A DNA stretch of 64,000 bases from Isoperla grammatica (GCA_945910005.1 OX246747.1:8147966-8211965), one strand, 5' to 3'; counted from the stretch's first letter, positions 1 to 9,587 are shown. The notes: generated by a model not told the origin, from the sequence alone. Program-made: numbers and translations.

Positions 1-1
1 G

Positions 2-1228
2 GCGTTCGACGTTTATGAATCAATCCCGAACAAACCCACAGTAGAAACCTACGCTACGGTGTGCGAAACCCTTTCCAGCCATTTCAAAGGTAGTGTGAAT
101 ACTGACTTTGAAATATTCACGTTTCGTCAGGCTATCCAGGGCCCATCGGAAACTATTGAATCGTACTACGAACGCCTGTTGCAGTTATCCAAAAACTGTG
201 ATTTTCACAATATAAATCAAGAAATTAAGAGCCAAATCATATCACACACTTCAGACAAGCGCCTGCGTAAATTCGCCCTCAGAGAATCGCCCACTTTGGA
301 AATCTTGCTAAAACAAGCCAAGGCCTATCAAGCCACAGACACACAAGCTAGGCTTATGGAATCGTGTAGTGCAAACCCCAGTGCTGAATTGGGCCTCGCT
401 TACCACACTTGTCACAAGAAACACACGGCCTCGCACCATCCCAACACTAACCTCAAACCACAAGGGAATCAATCGCAATCTCGACATCAAACATTGGACA
501 ACAACCGACCCAGAGCGGCTTCATCATCACAACAGTGTTATTTCTGTGGCATGTCATGGCCTCATCCAAAAGGTCGACAGCAGTGTCCAGCCTATGGGAA
601 ATTATGCAACCTCTGTGGCAAAAGCGGACATTTTGCAACTGTATGCCAGTCATCAGCCAAACCAAGCAACGTACAAAGCATTCGTACTGCGCAGGCTACC
701 CATTCAAACTCGAACAACCCTGAACAGTCTGACTCGAGCACCTCAGACAGTGAAATCTTTAGTGTGTCTGTCCACTCACTCTCTCAGACCTCGAACATTC
801 CTCGGGTCACTGTCACAGTGAATGGCATCAACGTACAATTCACAGTAGACACCGGTGCATCAGTCAATATCATCAGTTTACTGTCATTGAAAAAGTCAAA
901 TATCACGCATAATCTTGTTCCAACCGAAACTCGAATATTCGCATATGCGGCACAGACACCATTACCCATAATTGGTAGTTTCCAAGCATGCTTGTCCAAT
1001 GGCCCGCACTCTACACAAGCTACACTCTATGTTGTTGAAGGGTTGGCGGACTCGCTCCTGAGTTACGATTCCGCATCGAAGCTAAACATCGTCCAGATTA
1101 CAGCGAATATTCACGGAATATCGAATGACGGAGCTGACACATCTATTCAATCTCTTAAGGAGCAGTATCCAAAAATATTCTCCAATCTAGGCAAACTCAA
1201 CAACCATCAAGTTCACCTTCACATCGAT
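2..1228 (+). pseudogene. Ty3/gypsy-like gag-protease, 5' partial
   Basis: The frame is open from the window edge, so the true start lies upstream. The N-terminal third reads as a gypsy-type Gag (SYYERLLQLSKNC, then TLEILLKQAKAYQ). Two zinc-knuckle clusters follow: CYFCGMSWPHPKGRQQCPAY and CNLCGKSGHFATVC. Next is an aspartic-protease core, FTVDTGASVNIIS, which carries the catalytic DTGA. After the protease come the residues that lead into RT (YPKIF, LGKL, LHID). The frame stops making sense at 1229, where a SINE begins; RT coding resumes at 1441. This was an LTR-retrotransposon polyprotein that packages RNA and matures by self-cleavage. It is dead here because it is split and truncated. Clade within Ty3/gypsy is not resolved. 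Confidence 0.85.
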
Positions 1229-1434
1229 TTCTCCTCCCACTTGGCCCTGCCCTCCCTTGCTGGACTCCCGTATGACGACCCACGCGACGTACAATAGATC
1301 CGATTCGGATGTGGCTTATTCTTCATCATCATCTTTCTCATCTTCATAATCACCCGCTCATCGTCTCGATTAGCCATTGTTGCAAAAATATGAGACGTTA
1401 AGCCCCATTAATCAATCAATCAATCAATCAATCA
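1229..1434 (+). mobile_element. SINE copy, tail A only, in gypsy RT
   Basis: 5'-truncated copy starting TTCTCCTCCCAC and ending GAGACGTTAAGCCCC plus (AATC)n. It is flanked by the 6-bp duplication ATCGAT at 1223-1228 and 1435-1440. Removing it and one ATCGAT restores gypsy coding (...LHID joined to HSVPPVAQ...), which proves insertion into a pre-existing gypsy element. Confidence 0.85.
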
Positions 1435-1510
1435 ATCGATCACTCCGTGCCGCCGGTAGCGCAGCGACACCGTCGTATACCTTTCCATATACGACGGCAT
1501 GTCGATTTCT
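1435..1510 (+). pseudogene. Ty3/gypsy RT N-terminal fragment
   Basis: Continues the gypsy frame interrupted at 1228. It reads HSVPPVAQRHRRIPFHIRRH, the conserved segment just upstream of the RT palm in gypsy polyproteins. Coding ends near 1510, where an antisense LINE fragment begins, so the RT catalytic core is absent. Recognition rests on the PVAQ..RRIPF motif and on restored continuity with the gag-protease frame. Confidence 0.75.
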
Positions 1511-2550
1511 TGTCTTTAATGATTACAAAGAAGTTTATATTGGATAAGTACGATTTAATGATAAAGATAAGGTATTTTGGAAAATTGTACGATATCATTT
1601 TAAATAAAAGTCCGTTATGCCACACAGTTTCAAACGCTTTTTCTATGTCTAGAAGAAGCATACCTGTGTGCTGGTTCAAGTTGAATCACTGGGTTATATG
1701 TTCGGTGAGTTGAGTCAGTTGTGCTGAGGTTGAATGTTGCTTGCGGAAGCCGAATTGTTCTGGGATTAGTACGTTATTTTCAATTATGTGCTTGTTTAGT
1801 CGGATAAGAATAATTTTTTCTATAATCTTGCTAATATTTGACAGAAGACTAATAGGCCGATAATTCGTGACATTGTCTTGTGGTTTTCCGGGTTTTGGAA
1901 AAGCTAGGACTTTAGCTGTTTTCCAGATCTGGGGGAAGTGAGATGTCATAAGAATGTTGTTTATGAATATTGTCAAGGCGATGATGCACTTTTTTGATAG
2001 ATTTTTTAGGACCATATTAGGAATTTGATCATCGCCCGGGGACTTTTTGTTGTTGCGCTGTCGGATGATTTGTATAATTTCTCTCGGGGTGGTGAGCTTG
2101 CAGTCTTGTGGTTAAGGACTAGGACTTTGTAAAAAAAAGTGCTTAGTGTTTTATTGACTTTGTTTTCGTGGTAACGGCTACTCAACTTGTCGTTTTGGGT
2201 ATGAATGCGCTCGAAGTTGTCTGCAAGTGCATTTGCCTTATCGCTGTCTGTGTACGCGGGTCCAGCTGACGTGTCCAGTGGTGGTATGGCTGTAGACTTT
2301 CTTTTGGAATATTTAGATGTTCTCCATAAAGCGCAGTTGTCTGTGGGGCGTAAAGTTCGCAAAAACGCGTTCCACTGGTCGTTTCTCCATTTGTTGATAT
2401 CTCTCTTGATGTGATATGTTAATATACGTAGACTGTGTAGAGTGTCAATGTCTCGCTGTTTTTGCCATTGGTGTCTGAGCTTATTTCGAATTTTTATTTT
2501 TGCTTTGATAATGAGTGGCAGCTCTCTGCGTACTAATTGCACTGGTGGTC
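1505..2550 (-). pseudogene. Jockey-like LINE reverse transcriptase fragment
   Basis: Minus-strand coding remnant of a non-LTR retrotransposon. From 2542 downward it covers the linker ahead of RT (RRELPLIIKAKIKIRNKLRHQ, WRTSKYSKRKS, ALADNFERIH). Then come RT motifs: FPQIWKTAKVLAFPKPGKP, NYRPISLLSNISKI, GFRKQHSTSAQL and the palm motif LLDIEKAFETVWHNGLL. A frame break near 2010-2100 separates the linker from RT. The fragment ends inside the palm before the FADD box. Both ORF2 ends are missing, including the endonuclease. It lies antisense inside or against the gypsy RT. Jockey superfamily is likely; the clade is not certain. Confidence 0.8.
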
Positions 2551-2632
2551 AGGGATTAAATTGATTTAAAACATAAATATGTACTATTTTACGCATTCGC
2601 CTTACATAATTGGAAAGATACAGTAACAGGTA

Positions 2633-2787
2633 CCTGCCCAGGGACTGCCACCTTATCGTGGTGGGCAGGTTTGCGTGCTTTGTTGATCCCGAGAGCTATG
2701 CCGGCGGAAGCGTATGCTTCTGGTAGGGCCACCCAAGCCGGACTGGTCGAGGAGGAGAAGTCAGACGAAGTGCAGTCCACACCCCAA
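2633..2787 (+). ncRNA. HDV-like ribozyme fold in SINE head H1
   Basis: Helix P1 pairs CCTGCCCA (element bases 1-8) with TGGGCAGG after the P3 hairpin. P3 is CCAC/GTGG closing loop CTTATC. P2 pairs GGACTGC with GCAGTCC about 130 bases downstream. Just before that P2 strand is GACGAAGT, which supplies a C-G-A-A junction like the catalytic cytosine region (J4/2) of HDV-like ribozymes. The intervening P4 domain holds hairpin GAAGC/GCTTC enclosed by CCGGC/GCCGG. The order P1-P2-P3-P3'-P1'-P4-P2' is the nested double-pseudoknot order of the HDV family, which is known at the 5' ends of R2 and RTE-type retrotransposons. Self-cleavage before P1 would give the observed element 5' end. Activity is inferred, not shown. 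Confidence 0.6.
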
Positions 2788-3012
2788 TCCCCTTCCCCCC
2801 CCACTGTCCCATTGAATATTTCTCCTCCCACTTGGCCCTGCCCTCCCTTGCTGGACTCCCGTATGACGACTCTCGCGACGTACAATGGATCTGATTCGGA
2901 TGTGGCTTTATTCTTCATTATCATCTTTCTCATCTTCATTATCACCCGCTCATCGTCTCGATTAGCCATCGTTGCATAAATATGAGACGTTAAGCCCCAT
3001 CAATCAATCAAT
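2633..3012 (+). mobile_element. SINE copy, full length, head H1 + tail A
   Basis: Complete copy and reference for the family. It starts CCTGCCCAGGGACTGC and ends with GAGACGTTAAGCCCC plus an AATC tail. A perfect 12-bp target-site duplication, CAGTAACAGGTA, lies at 2621-2632 and 3013-3024, so the first base is defined exactly. The head (2633 to about 2787) folds as described in the ribozyme entry. The tail has no long conserved ORF, so the element is non-autonomous. Short open frames across copies reflect DNA conservation rather than a protein. Confidence 0.9.
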
Positions 3013-3024
3013 CAGTAACAGGTA

Positions 3025-4020
3025 ACATAAAAAAGTGATTTTTGTCAAATTTCGTTGAAAAAAAAAGTCACATTCATTCCCCAAATACCCAATCTAATAT
3101 ATTATATTGCACTCGTGGGACATGAGTCCTGTTGTCAATGTTTAACAAATAATAATAAAAAAATATGAGCCGCGTCACGTGACTGCTCGGCTCGAGATGT
3201 TGTGGACGTTTTCGTCTGCCAGCTAACACGGGCGGGATGACTTCATGAGCCGAGCCAAAATCAAAATATGATATTATATTGCGCCGGTTATCGAACACTT
3301 TAAAGTTGTACGTAATTCGTATATTCGCGATAAATATGTAAATACAGACCCCTTTCTTTGCGAGCGATACAAAATGATGTATTCCACTGAAGAGGCACGA
3401 ACTTATAAACCAAAGTAGCTCCTACCGACTGCATTTTGTCCGAGCCGGTCACCATGCACGCACTGTGCAGTTAGTTCACACGGTCACCTGTCCGTCTGTC
3501 TGTGCGGGTGGGTTTTTACGCACCCCGGCCGCAGTCAGGCCACGCGAACAACCGGCTGACATGTTTACACAACGCGCACAGAGACTAACAACCAATACAT
3601 TTAATGGACATTCGAACCAGAAACAACACCCGTAAGGTATATTGCCTATCCTATTTTCTCTCGTACCAATCTCATCCATGGTTCCCACCCGAATGAGTAA
3701 TGACAGCTCTGACAGCTATTCGCTAGGAGCGTTGCGATTGCGATCGACGTGGCCATGTTGATCTAAGGCCCGGGTCCTAGGCCTACTACAATATCAAAGA
3801 TTCTGACACAAGCATAGGCGCTACCCTATATTCTAGGCATGCTAGACTGTAAGCCATAGGCCTATACATGTCAACTTGATTAGGCATATAGCCTAGGCTA
3901 GCCTAGGACATATTTCAAGAAGCCAAAATAGAATGTAGGCTAGGCCTACTCATGGATCAGGTCTAAGTTTAGGAAGGGCCTAGGCCTATTGGGTAAATAA
4001 AAGCGTTGTTTTCCACTTAC
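3025..4020. other. Intergenic, AGGCCTA-rich patch
   Basis: No coding region recognised. 3750-3990 is dense in AGGCCTA/TAGGCC and CCTAGG words, a low-complexity signature that recurs at 15890-15925, 35100-35230 and 54210-54450. A CACGTG E-box lies near 3176. Confidence 0.5.
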
Positions 4021-4096
4021 CAGCTAGCATTACGATCCACGCATTGAGAAGTACGAAATCCTTAACATCATAATCTTCCTCCGCATCAACATCCAT
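4021..4096 (-). CDS. Putative short first coding exon
   Basis: Begins with ATG at 4096 and reads MDVDAEEDYDVKDFVLLNAW before running into a strong splice donor (GTAAGT at 4020-4015). The acidic N-terminus followed by a hydrophobic run resembles N-terminal exons of Harbinger-type genes, but no domain is diagnostic. No downstream exon was identified to its left. Treat it as an exon candidate supported only by the ATG, the frame and the donor. Confidence 0.3.
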
Positions 4097-4310
4097 TAAT
4101 AAGCTATACAATAATAAGTATAAGTGGGACATAAACAGGAGACCTGTCACCTCAATCGTAAACAAACAAAATGCGCGGTAAAGTAGAGAAAACGGATGTC
4201 GTCTTCGCAACTAGTTCAAACAGCGTGAACGATAAATGACGCATCTTTACGCGAAGTGCTTTGGTACATCTCCAGACCACGCCCTCTCATACGACTAGGA
4301 CTAAACAATA

Positions 4311-5184
4311 CTATAGGACGGACGCCGTAACAAAGAAGGTGTTGTCGTCACGGATGATGTAATAGCAAGTGACCTCACACCTTGTAATACCAACTTAAAT
4401 GTAGACTACTACTCATTGCCTTACCAGAAGTAAACATGTATTGTTATTTCATAGGTTAGTGGACATGGGCCCTGGATTAAATGCTATTTTTCTCCCTCTT
4501 GGTATGTGTTTGCGGTTTAATTATGCAGGAATAAACTTTAGTTTCTTATTATCTAATTTATTATATTCACTTATAAATTAACAACTACTTAATTATGTTT
4601 GGGAAAATTTAAAGTAGTTCCGTCCCATCATACTAGGCATGAAGGTATGAAGAAGGAACAGCTACGGACGACCTACCTTTGTCATTTGCTTTGTCTGTCT
4701 GCATATTGTCGTACCCTAAAGGCACAGGGAACGCATATGACCACTCTGAAAGATCCCGAGTAATGTTTTCAGTGTCCATGTTTCTTGATATCGGTAATAA
4801 ATTTTCATAAATAATATTACAGGGTAAATCAGCCGAACACGGGCGTCACAGTCATAGAAAAAACGCCGCCATGTTTCCCCCGCGTGAACTCAACTCCTGT
4901 CAAACACGAAACGACAATAAAAACAAACGACCATCAAATGACAAAGAAATGCATCAAGTATCCTAGCAACACACAGAAGTCAAAGCTTTCTTGATGGTAG
5001 TATTTTTAAGCCACGGCCTACCAAAGCTAGTGTTTTCTAACACCGCCTTGCCAATCAGTGTATTTTCTCTCTGACAGGTATAGTGCGCGGATGAGCACTG
5101 CGTAAACATCCACATATCACTACGCCGGCCAGAGTAATTAGTTGTGACGACACAACCTTCTTTGTTACGGCGTCCGGCCTATAG
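4311..5184. mobile_element. Tc1/mariner-like inverted-repeat element
   Basis: Terminal inverted repeats of about 40 bp face each other: 4311-4350 (CTATAGGACGGACGCCGTAA...) and 5141-5184 in reverse complement, with only a few differences. Both ends are flanked by the dinucleotide TA (4309-4310 and 5185-5186), as expected for Tc1/mariner or related integration. At 874 bp with no transposase frame it would be non-autonomous. Confidence 0.55.
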
Positions 5185-5186
5185 TA

Positions 5187-5826
5187 CGTCTTAAACCATA
5201 CGACAGTAATTTGTTGTGAACAGACCTTCACTGCCAGAATTAGAATTTTTATCACTAAAGATAATATTATTACCGTCATTTTCGCTGTCAGACTCCAACA
5301 GATCTGAAATAGTGTTGTTATTAAGAGAAGTGCGACTGCTTGATGCCATTTCTAGCTAAAACAAACAAGAACTTCAATGTTTACTTCATCAGCTGTTAAT
5401 AGGCCTAAAAAACGGCCTTGTGTATGATTATTTCAAAGAAAAAAAATGCACGGCCTACTGTATACATTCCAAAAATTTTCCATGATGACGTAATATCACA
5501 AACACCCGACAGATCGCACTACGGGTACTGTCTGAACATCTAATACGCTTTACTACGCTATGCACTGGCGACAACAAATGAATTCACTACCCTTTAGTAC
5601 GCTGCGAACGGGAGAGAGTTAAGAACGTTTTGACTTTCTGCCGATGGCTTTCATTAATATCACGTCACCGTTTCTTAAAATTCTCTTCATCTTTATGTTT
5701 ATCATAATGTTTTTTCACTCTTTCCTTTAAAGTCATCTTAGGCCTATTCTATTAGGCATCTGAAAATGAATGAATTTGAAAGGGGTAGTGGAAGAAGTGG
5801 TAGGTCTCATTTAGTTCCCTCGTATA
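5187..5826. other. Intergenic, nothing recognised
   Basis: AT-rich sequence without a convincing coding frame, RNA gene or repeat boundary. A SINE head begins at 5827. Confidence 0.4.
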
Positions 5827-6198
5827 CCTGCCCAGGGACTGCCACCTTATCGTGGTGGGCAGGTTTGCGTGCTTTGTTGATCCCGAGAGCTATGCCGGCG
5901 GAAGCGTATGCTTCTGGTAGGGCCACCCAAGCCGGACTGGTCGAGGAGGAGAAGTCAGACGAAGTGCAGTCCACACCCTAATCCCCTTTCCCCCTACTGT
6001 CCCATTGAATATTTCTCCTCCCACTTGGCCCTGCCCTCCCTTGCTGGACTCCCGTATGACGACTCACGCGACGTACAATGGATCTGATTCGGATGTGGCT
6101 TTATTCTTTATCATCTTTCTCATCTTCATTATCACCCGCTCATCGTCTCGATTAGCCATCGTTGCATAAATATGAGACGTTAAGCCCCATTAATCAAC
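5827..6198 (+). mobile_element. SINE copy, head H1 + tail A
   Basis: Near full-length copy starting CCTGCCCAGGG. Helix strands P1, P2 and P3 are intact. The tail ends GAGACGTTAAGCCCC. No clear target duplication, because the 3' side abuts an older tail fragment at 6199. Confidence 0.85.
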
Positions 6199-6300
6199 AT
6201 TCTCCTCCTACTGTGCTCTGCCCTCTCTTGCTTGACTGCCCTTATGACGATCCCCGCGTTGTGCAATGGCTCTTATTCGGGTATGTGTGGTTTTTTCACT
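6199..6300 (+). mobile_element. Diverged tail A fragment
   Basis: Starts TTCTCCTCCTACTGTG and follows tail A through CTTATGACGATCCCCGCG and TCTTATTCGGG with many substitutions. Both ends are missing. It is older than the copy to its left. Confidence 0.6.
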
Positions 6301-6548
6301 TGTCGCGAGAGAATGACATTTACTTCCCAACCATAGTTATGTGGATTTGATTGCGTATCAGACTATTATAATGTCGATTTAAGTTCCTATAATTAAAGAC
6401 AGAAATAGGCATTGTTTTGCTTTAGGAACCAAAAATTAATGTTTTGTAAAACATTATTTTTAATTATGGACAGTGTAAACTCACTTCCGCACAAAACTCA
6501 ATGATACAAATTTTCAGACTATTGAAACGTGTATTTAGGCTTTCGGGC

Positions 6549-6590
6549 TATATAAGCAGCGCACTGCCACGCAGGAGCATCAGTCATCTT
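6549..6590 (+). promoter_or_regulatory. TATA plus initiator core promoter candidate
   Basis: TATATAAG at 6549-6556 is followed by TCAGTC at 6580-6585, a TATA-to-Inr spacing of about 33 bp. Nothing coding is recognisable downstream before the SINE fragment at 6684. It may be the promoter remnant of a retroelement. Confidence 0.35.
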
Positions 6591-6683
6591 CAGAACTCCG
6601 ACCTAGTGACTTCAAGAGTGGTTCTCGTCGCAACCAAGTGTGTGTGCAGTTGACTCGTGTAAACTCTCACTCCTGTAGAAGGC

Positions 6684-6756
6684 GGAGATGCGGGACGAAA
6701 GGAGACCCTGTCCCTATCCCCCCGCTGTCACACTGAATATTTCTCCTCCCACTTGG
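6684..6756 (+). mobile_element. SINE fragment, head H2 end + start of tail A
   Basis: Carries the end of head H2 (GACGAAAGGAGACCCTGTCC) and tail A up to CCCACTTGG, where an H1 head starts. In intact tail A the next bases are CCCTGCCC, so the join to H1 (CCTGCCC) lies at shared sequence. Confidence 0.7.
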
Positions 6757-7068
6757 CCTGCCCAAGGACTGCTACCTTATCGTGGTGGGCAGGTTTGCGT
6801 GCTTTGTTGATCCCGAGAGCTATGCCGGCGGAAGCGTATGCTTCTGGTAGGGCCACCCTAGCCAGACTGGTCGAGGAGGAGAAGTCAGACGAAGTGCAGT
6901 CCACACCCCAATCCCATTTCTTTCCCCTTCCCCTTTCCACCCCGCCCTCCTATTTGCCCCTTTCCTCCAAACAGCCCCCTATTTCATCTTCATATATCAC
7001 CCACTCATTGTCTCGGATTAGCCTCGTTGCAAAAATATGAGACGTTAAGCCCAAATAATCAAATCAAC
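6757..7068 (+). mobile_element. SINE copy, head H1 + tail B
   Basis: Starts CCTGCCCAAGGACTGC. It has the short tail B (TTTGCCCCTTTCCTCC ... GATTAGCCTCGTTGC) and ends GAGACGTTAAGCCCAAATAATC. P2 keeps GGACTGC/GCAGTCC. Confidence 0.85.
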
Positions 7069-7644
7069 CACGCACTGACATTCAATAGTGTAACATACTA
7101 CCCATTGCTAGTTAAGTCAAACATGCCAAATTAATCAATTATCCCACAAGTCTCGTGTTAACATTTCTCTTGAATAATTTCTGCAAGTTATAAAAACATT
7201 TCCCCCTCTCGCAGGTTTAGTTGTATAAGATCATAAAAATTGCATTTATCCCTTGAGCTTCATTGTCATGATCGTCTTCATTGTTCATGATTGTCTTCAT
7301 TGTCATGATTGTCTTCATTGTTCATGATTGTCTCTGCGCCCGCACCCCAGGAGGGGTTCGTGCATTTTCTCTTGAGCTTCATTTTTCATGAAATCTCTGC
7401 TCCCGCCCCCAAGAGGGGTTCCTGCATATCTCATTGAGCTTCAGGCCGTGTCCCAAAGCTGCAAGTATAGACTAATGCTTGTGACTAACAAAAGTGGCCT
7501 CCTATCGACTACCTACCTCAGCTTTTGAAAGCCTAAGGGGGGGAGGAGAGTGGCCCTCCCCTTGCCCCCCCCCACCTTGTCGTGGCGCCCATGTGGGCTA
7601 CGTAAGGTCCCTTGTTCCCTCCACCAACTATCTCAAAACCTGAT
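7069..7644. repeat. Intergenic with imperfect TTCATTGT-type tandem repeat
   Basis: 7255-7340 holds several imperfect units of TTCATGATTGTCTTCATTG. Two related C-rich blocks (near 7338-7370 and 7398-7430) each contain AGAGGGGTTC-like sequence. 7560-7620 holds a CCACCTTGTCGTGG hairpin reminiscent of the H1 P3 stem, without a matching P1. No gene seen. Confidence 0.5.
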
Positions 7645-8062
7645 CCTGCCCACGGACTGCTACCTTATCGTGGTGGGCAGGTTTGCGTGCTTTGTTGATC
7701 CCGAGAGCTATGCCGGCGGAAGCGTATGCTTCTGGTAGGGCCACCCAAGCCGGACTGGTCGAGGAGGAGAAGTCAGACGAAGTGCAGTCCACACCCCAAT
7801 CCCCTTTCCCCCCCACTGTCCCATTGAATATTTCTCCTCCCACTTGGCCCTGCCCTCCCTTGCTGGACTCCCGTATGACGACTCACGCGACGTACAATGG
7901 ATCTGATTCGGACGTGGCTTTAATCTTCATTATCATCTTTCTCATCTTCATTATCACCCGCTCATCGTCTCGATTAGCCACCGTTGCATAAATATGAGAC
8001 GTTAAGCCCCATTATTAATCGTTGCAAAAATATGAGACGTTAAGCCCAAATATCAATCAATC
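7645..8062 (+). mobile_element. SINE copy, head H1 + tail A + second short tail
   Basis: Begins CCTGCCCACGGACTGC. Tail A runs to GAGACGTTAAGCCCCATTATTAATC. It is followed directly by another 3' tip (GTTGCAAAAATATGAGACG ... ATCAATC), so the copy carries two 3' ends in tandem. Confidence 0.8.
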
Positions 8063-8181
8063 TTGTCTCGGCCTCTTGGGCACTCTTGATAACTGGGCGG
8101 AATAACGAAGGCCAGATTGGTCTTGACGTAGCCGAAACCTTGTCCAGCTTAACGCGAGTATCGACGCCGTCATCAGCCGTC

Positions 8182-8553
8182 GCCCGTCTGGTCCCGGGGA
8201 AGAATAGGCCCAGAGTGACTGCTAGTCGTAAGAGGTGACAAAAGGAGACCCGTCTCGGCCCGGGGTAGAGTAGGCCCAGAGTGACTCTGCTAGTCGTAAG
8301 AGACGACAAAAGGAGACCCTGCCTCTCCCCCCCCTCCACTGCCCCACTGAATATTTCTCCTCCTACTTGGCCCTGCCCTCCCGTGCTGGACTCCCGTATA
8401 ACGACTCACGCGGCGTACAATGGATCTGATTTGGATTTGGCTTTATTCTTCATCATCATCTTTCTCATCTTCATTATCACCCACTCATCGTCTCGATTAG
8501 CCATAGTTGCATAAATATGAGACGTTAAGCCCCACTTATTAATCAAATCAATC
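8182..8553 (+). mobile_element. SINE copy with tandem head H2 dimer + tail A
   Basis: Two H2 heads lie head-to-tail (8182-8248 and 8249-8330). Each has GCCCGTCT..CCCGGGG, AATAGGCCCAGAGTGACT, and GTCGTAAGAGGYGAC or a close variant. One tail A ends CCCCACTTATTAATC. The second head starts within the GAGACC that normally ends the first. Confidence 0.8.
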
Positions 8554-8822
8554 TTGACACAGGAAGGGGATGTATTTGTGTGTGTTAGTGGACTAAGTGG
8601 GCAGTTGGGTCCGCGGAAGTAAACCTTTTCGGTGGCGACTCGGTTGCCGAGGTCACCAGGGGTGATGGTTCAACAGGTGGCTATTGCTGAGACGTATTCT
8701 TTACTCTTGATAGTTGAGAAGGCAAACCTCACACCGGCACCTCAACTAGGGATCCGTGTTGCAGAGAGGGGCGACCGGGTGAGGAATGGTACAACACAAT
8801 TAGAACGAAAAGTACGCGGCTG
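8554..8822 (+). pseudogene. RCC1-repeat-like fragment, arm 1
   Basis: Reads GDVFVCVSGLSGQLGPRK, an internal stop, then TFSVATRLPRSPGVMVQQVA and ETYSLLLIVEKA. This is the pattern of an RCC1 beta-propeller blade (G.N..GQLG ... V..VACG..HS..L). It is near-identical, in inverted orientation, to 9091-9311. RCC1 repeats form seven-bladed propellers; only about one blade is present, with a nonsense change, so this is a fragment. Its left boundary coincides with the SINE tail end. Confidence 0.5.
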
Positions 8823-8889
8823 ATTTATATTTTCGATTTCTTGTTGCAATCTTGAGATATAATTTAATAGTGAACTTTTTCTGCGGTTT

Positions 8890-9085
8890 TTGACGTAGAG
8901 ACTACCCTTCGCTCTTAACCGCAGAGGAAGCAGCGGCCATGGGAGATTGAATTGACTACAAAATTGAAACTAAAGAATTCATACAATATGTTTTTAAATA
9001 AACTGGCAAGTTCCTCCTTTCGAAACAAAGTCAATTTAAGGCGTCAACGTAAACATGACGACATTGGCCATCGATCGGTCATTGG
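8890..9085. repeat. Dispersed repeat, also at 13650-13850 inverted
   Basis: The segment containing GGAAGCAGCGGCCATGGG and AAATAAACTGGCAAGTTC recurs in reverse complement at 13650-13850 with moderate divergence. It is the spacer of the inverted RCC1 pair here. Element class is unknown. Confidence 0.6.
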
Positions 9086-9090
9086 GTGGC

Positions 9091-9311
9091 TTGTCCCCTC
9101 TCTGCAACGCCGATCCCTAGTTGAGGTGCCGGTGTAATGTTTGCTTTGTCAACTATCAAGAGTAAAGAATACGTCTTAGCAAAGGCCACCTGTTGAACCA
9201 TCACCCCAGGTGACTTCGGCAACCGAGTCGCCACCGAAAAGGTTTCCTTCCGCGGACCCAGCTGACCACTAAGTCCACTACCGCACACAAACACAGACCC
9301 TTCCTGTGTCA
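9091..9311 (-). pseudogene. RCC1-repeat-like fragment, arm 2
   Basis: Minus strand reads TQEGSVFVCGSGLSGQLGPR, then SVATRLPKSPGVMVQQVA and KTYSLLLIVDKA. This arm lacks the stop seen in arm 1. The similarity to arm 1 stops exactly at the start of the SINE head at 9312. Downstream TPAPQLGIGVAERG is shared by both arms and is not RCC1-like. Confidence 0.5.
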
Positions 9312-9512
9312 CCTGCCCATGGACTGCTACCTTATCGCGGTGGGCAGGTTTGCGTGCTTTGTTGATCCCGAGAGCTATGCCGGCGGAAGCGTATGCTTCT
9401 GGTAGGGCCACCCAAGCCGGACTGGTCGAGGAGGAGAAGTCAGACGAAGTGCAGTCCACACCCCAATCCCCTTTCCCCCCCACTGTCCCATTGAATATTT
9501 CTCCTCCCACTC
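9312..9512 (+). mobile_element. SINE head H1 copy, 3'-truncated
   Basis: Starts CCTGCCCATGGACTGC and is collinear with full copies up to TTTCTCCTCCCACT, then stops where LINE coding starts. It has no GAGACGTTAAGCCC tail. P3 reads CTAC/GCGG, so one P3 pair is lost in this copy. Confidence 0.8.
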
Positions 9513-9587
9513 TCCCACACAACAACTTAAATCCAAATGCTCAAAGTCTCTGAATATCCTACGAATACTCAGCAATACAACCTGGGG

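Noticed and set aside
2671..2979. Open frames of 70-130 codons (MRALLIPRAMPAEAYASG...) repeated at each H1 head
   Set aside because: They recur only because the SINE DNA is conserved. The opposite strand is equally open, and frames differ downstream between copies.
7560..7620. A third HDV-like head around CCACCTTGTCGTGG
   Set aside because: The P3-like hairpin is present but no matching P1 strands or P2 partner were found.
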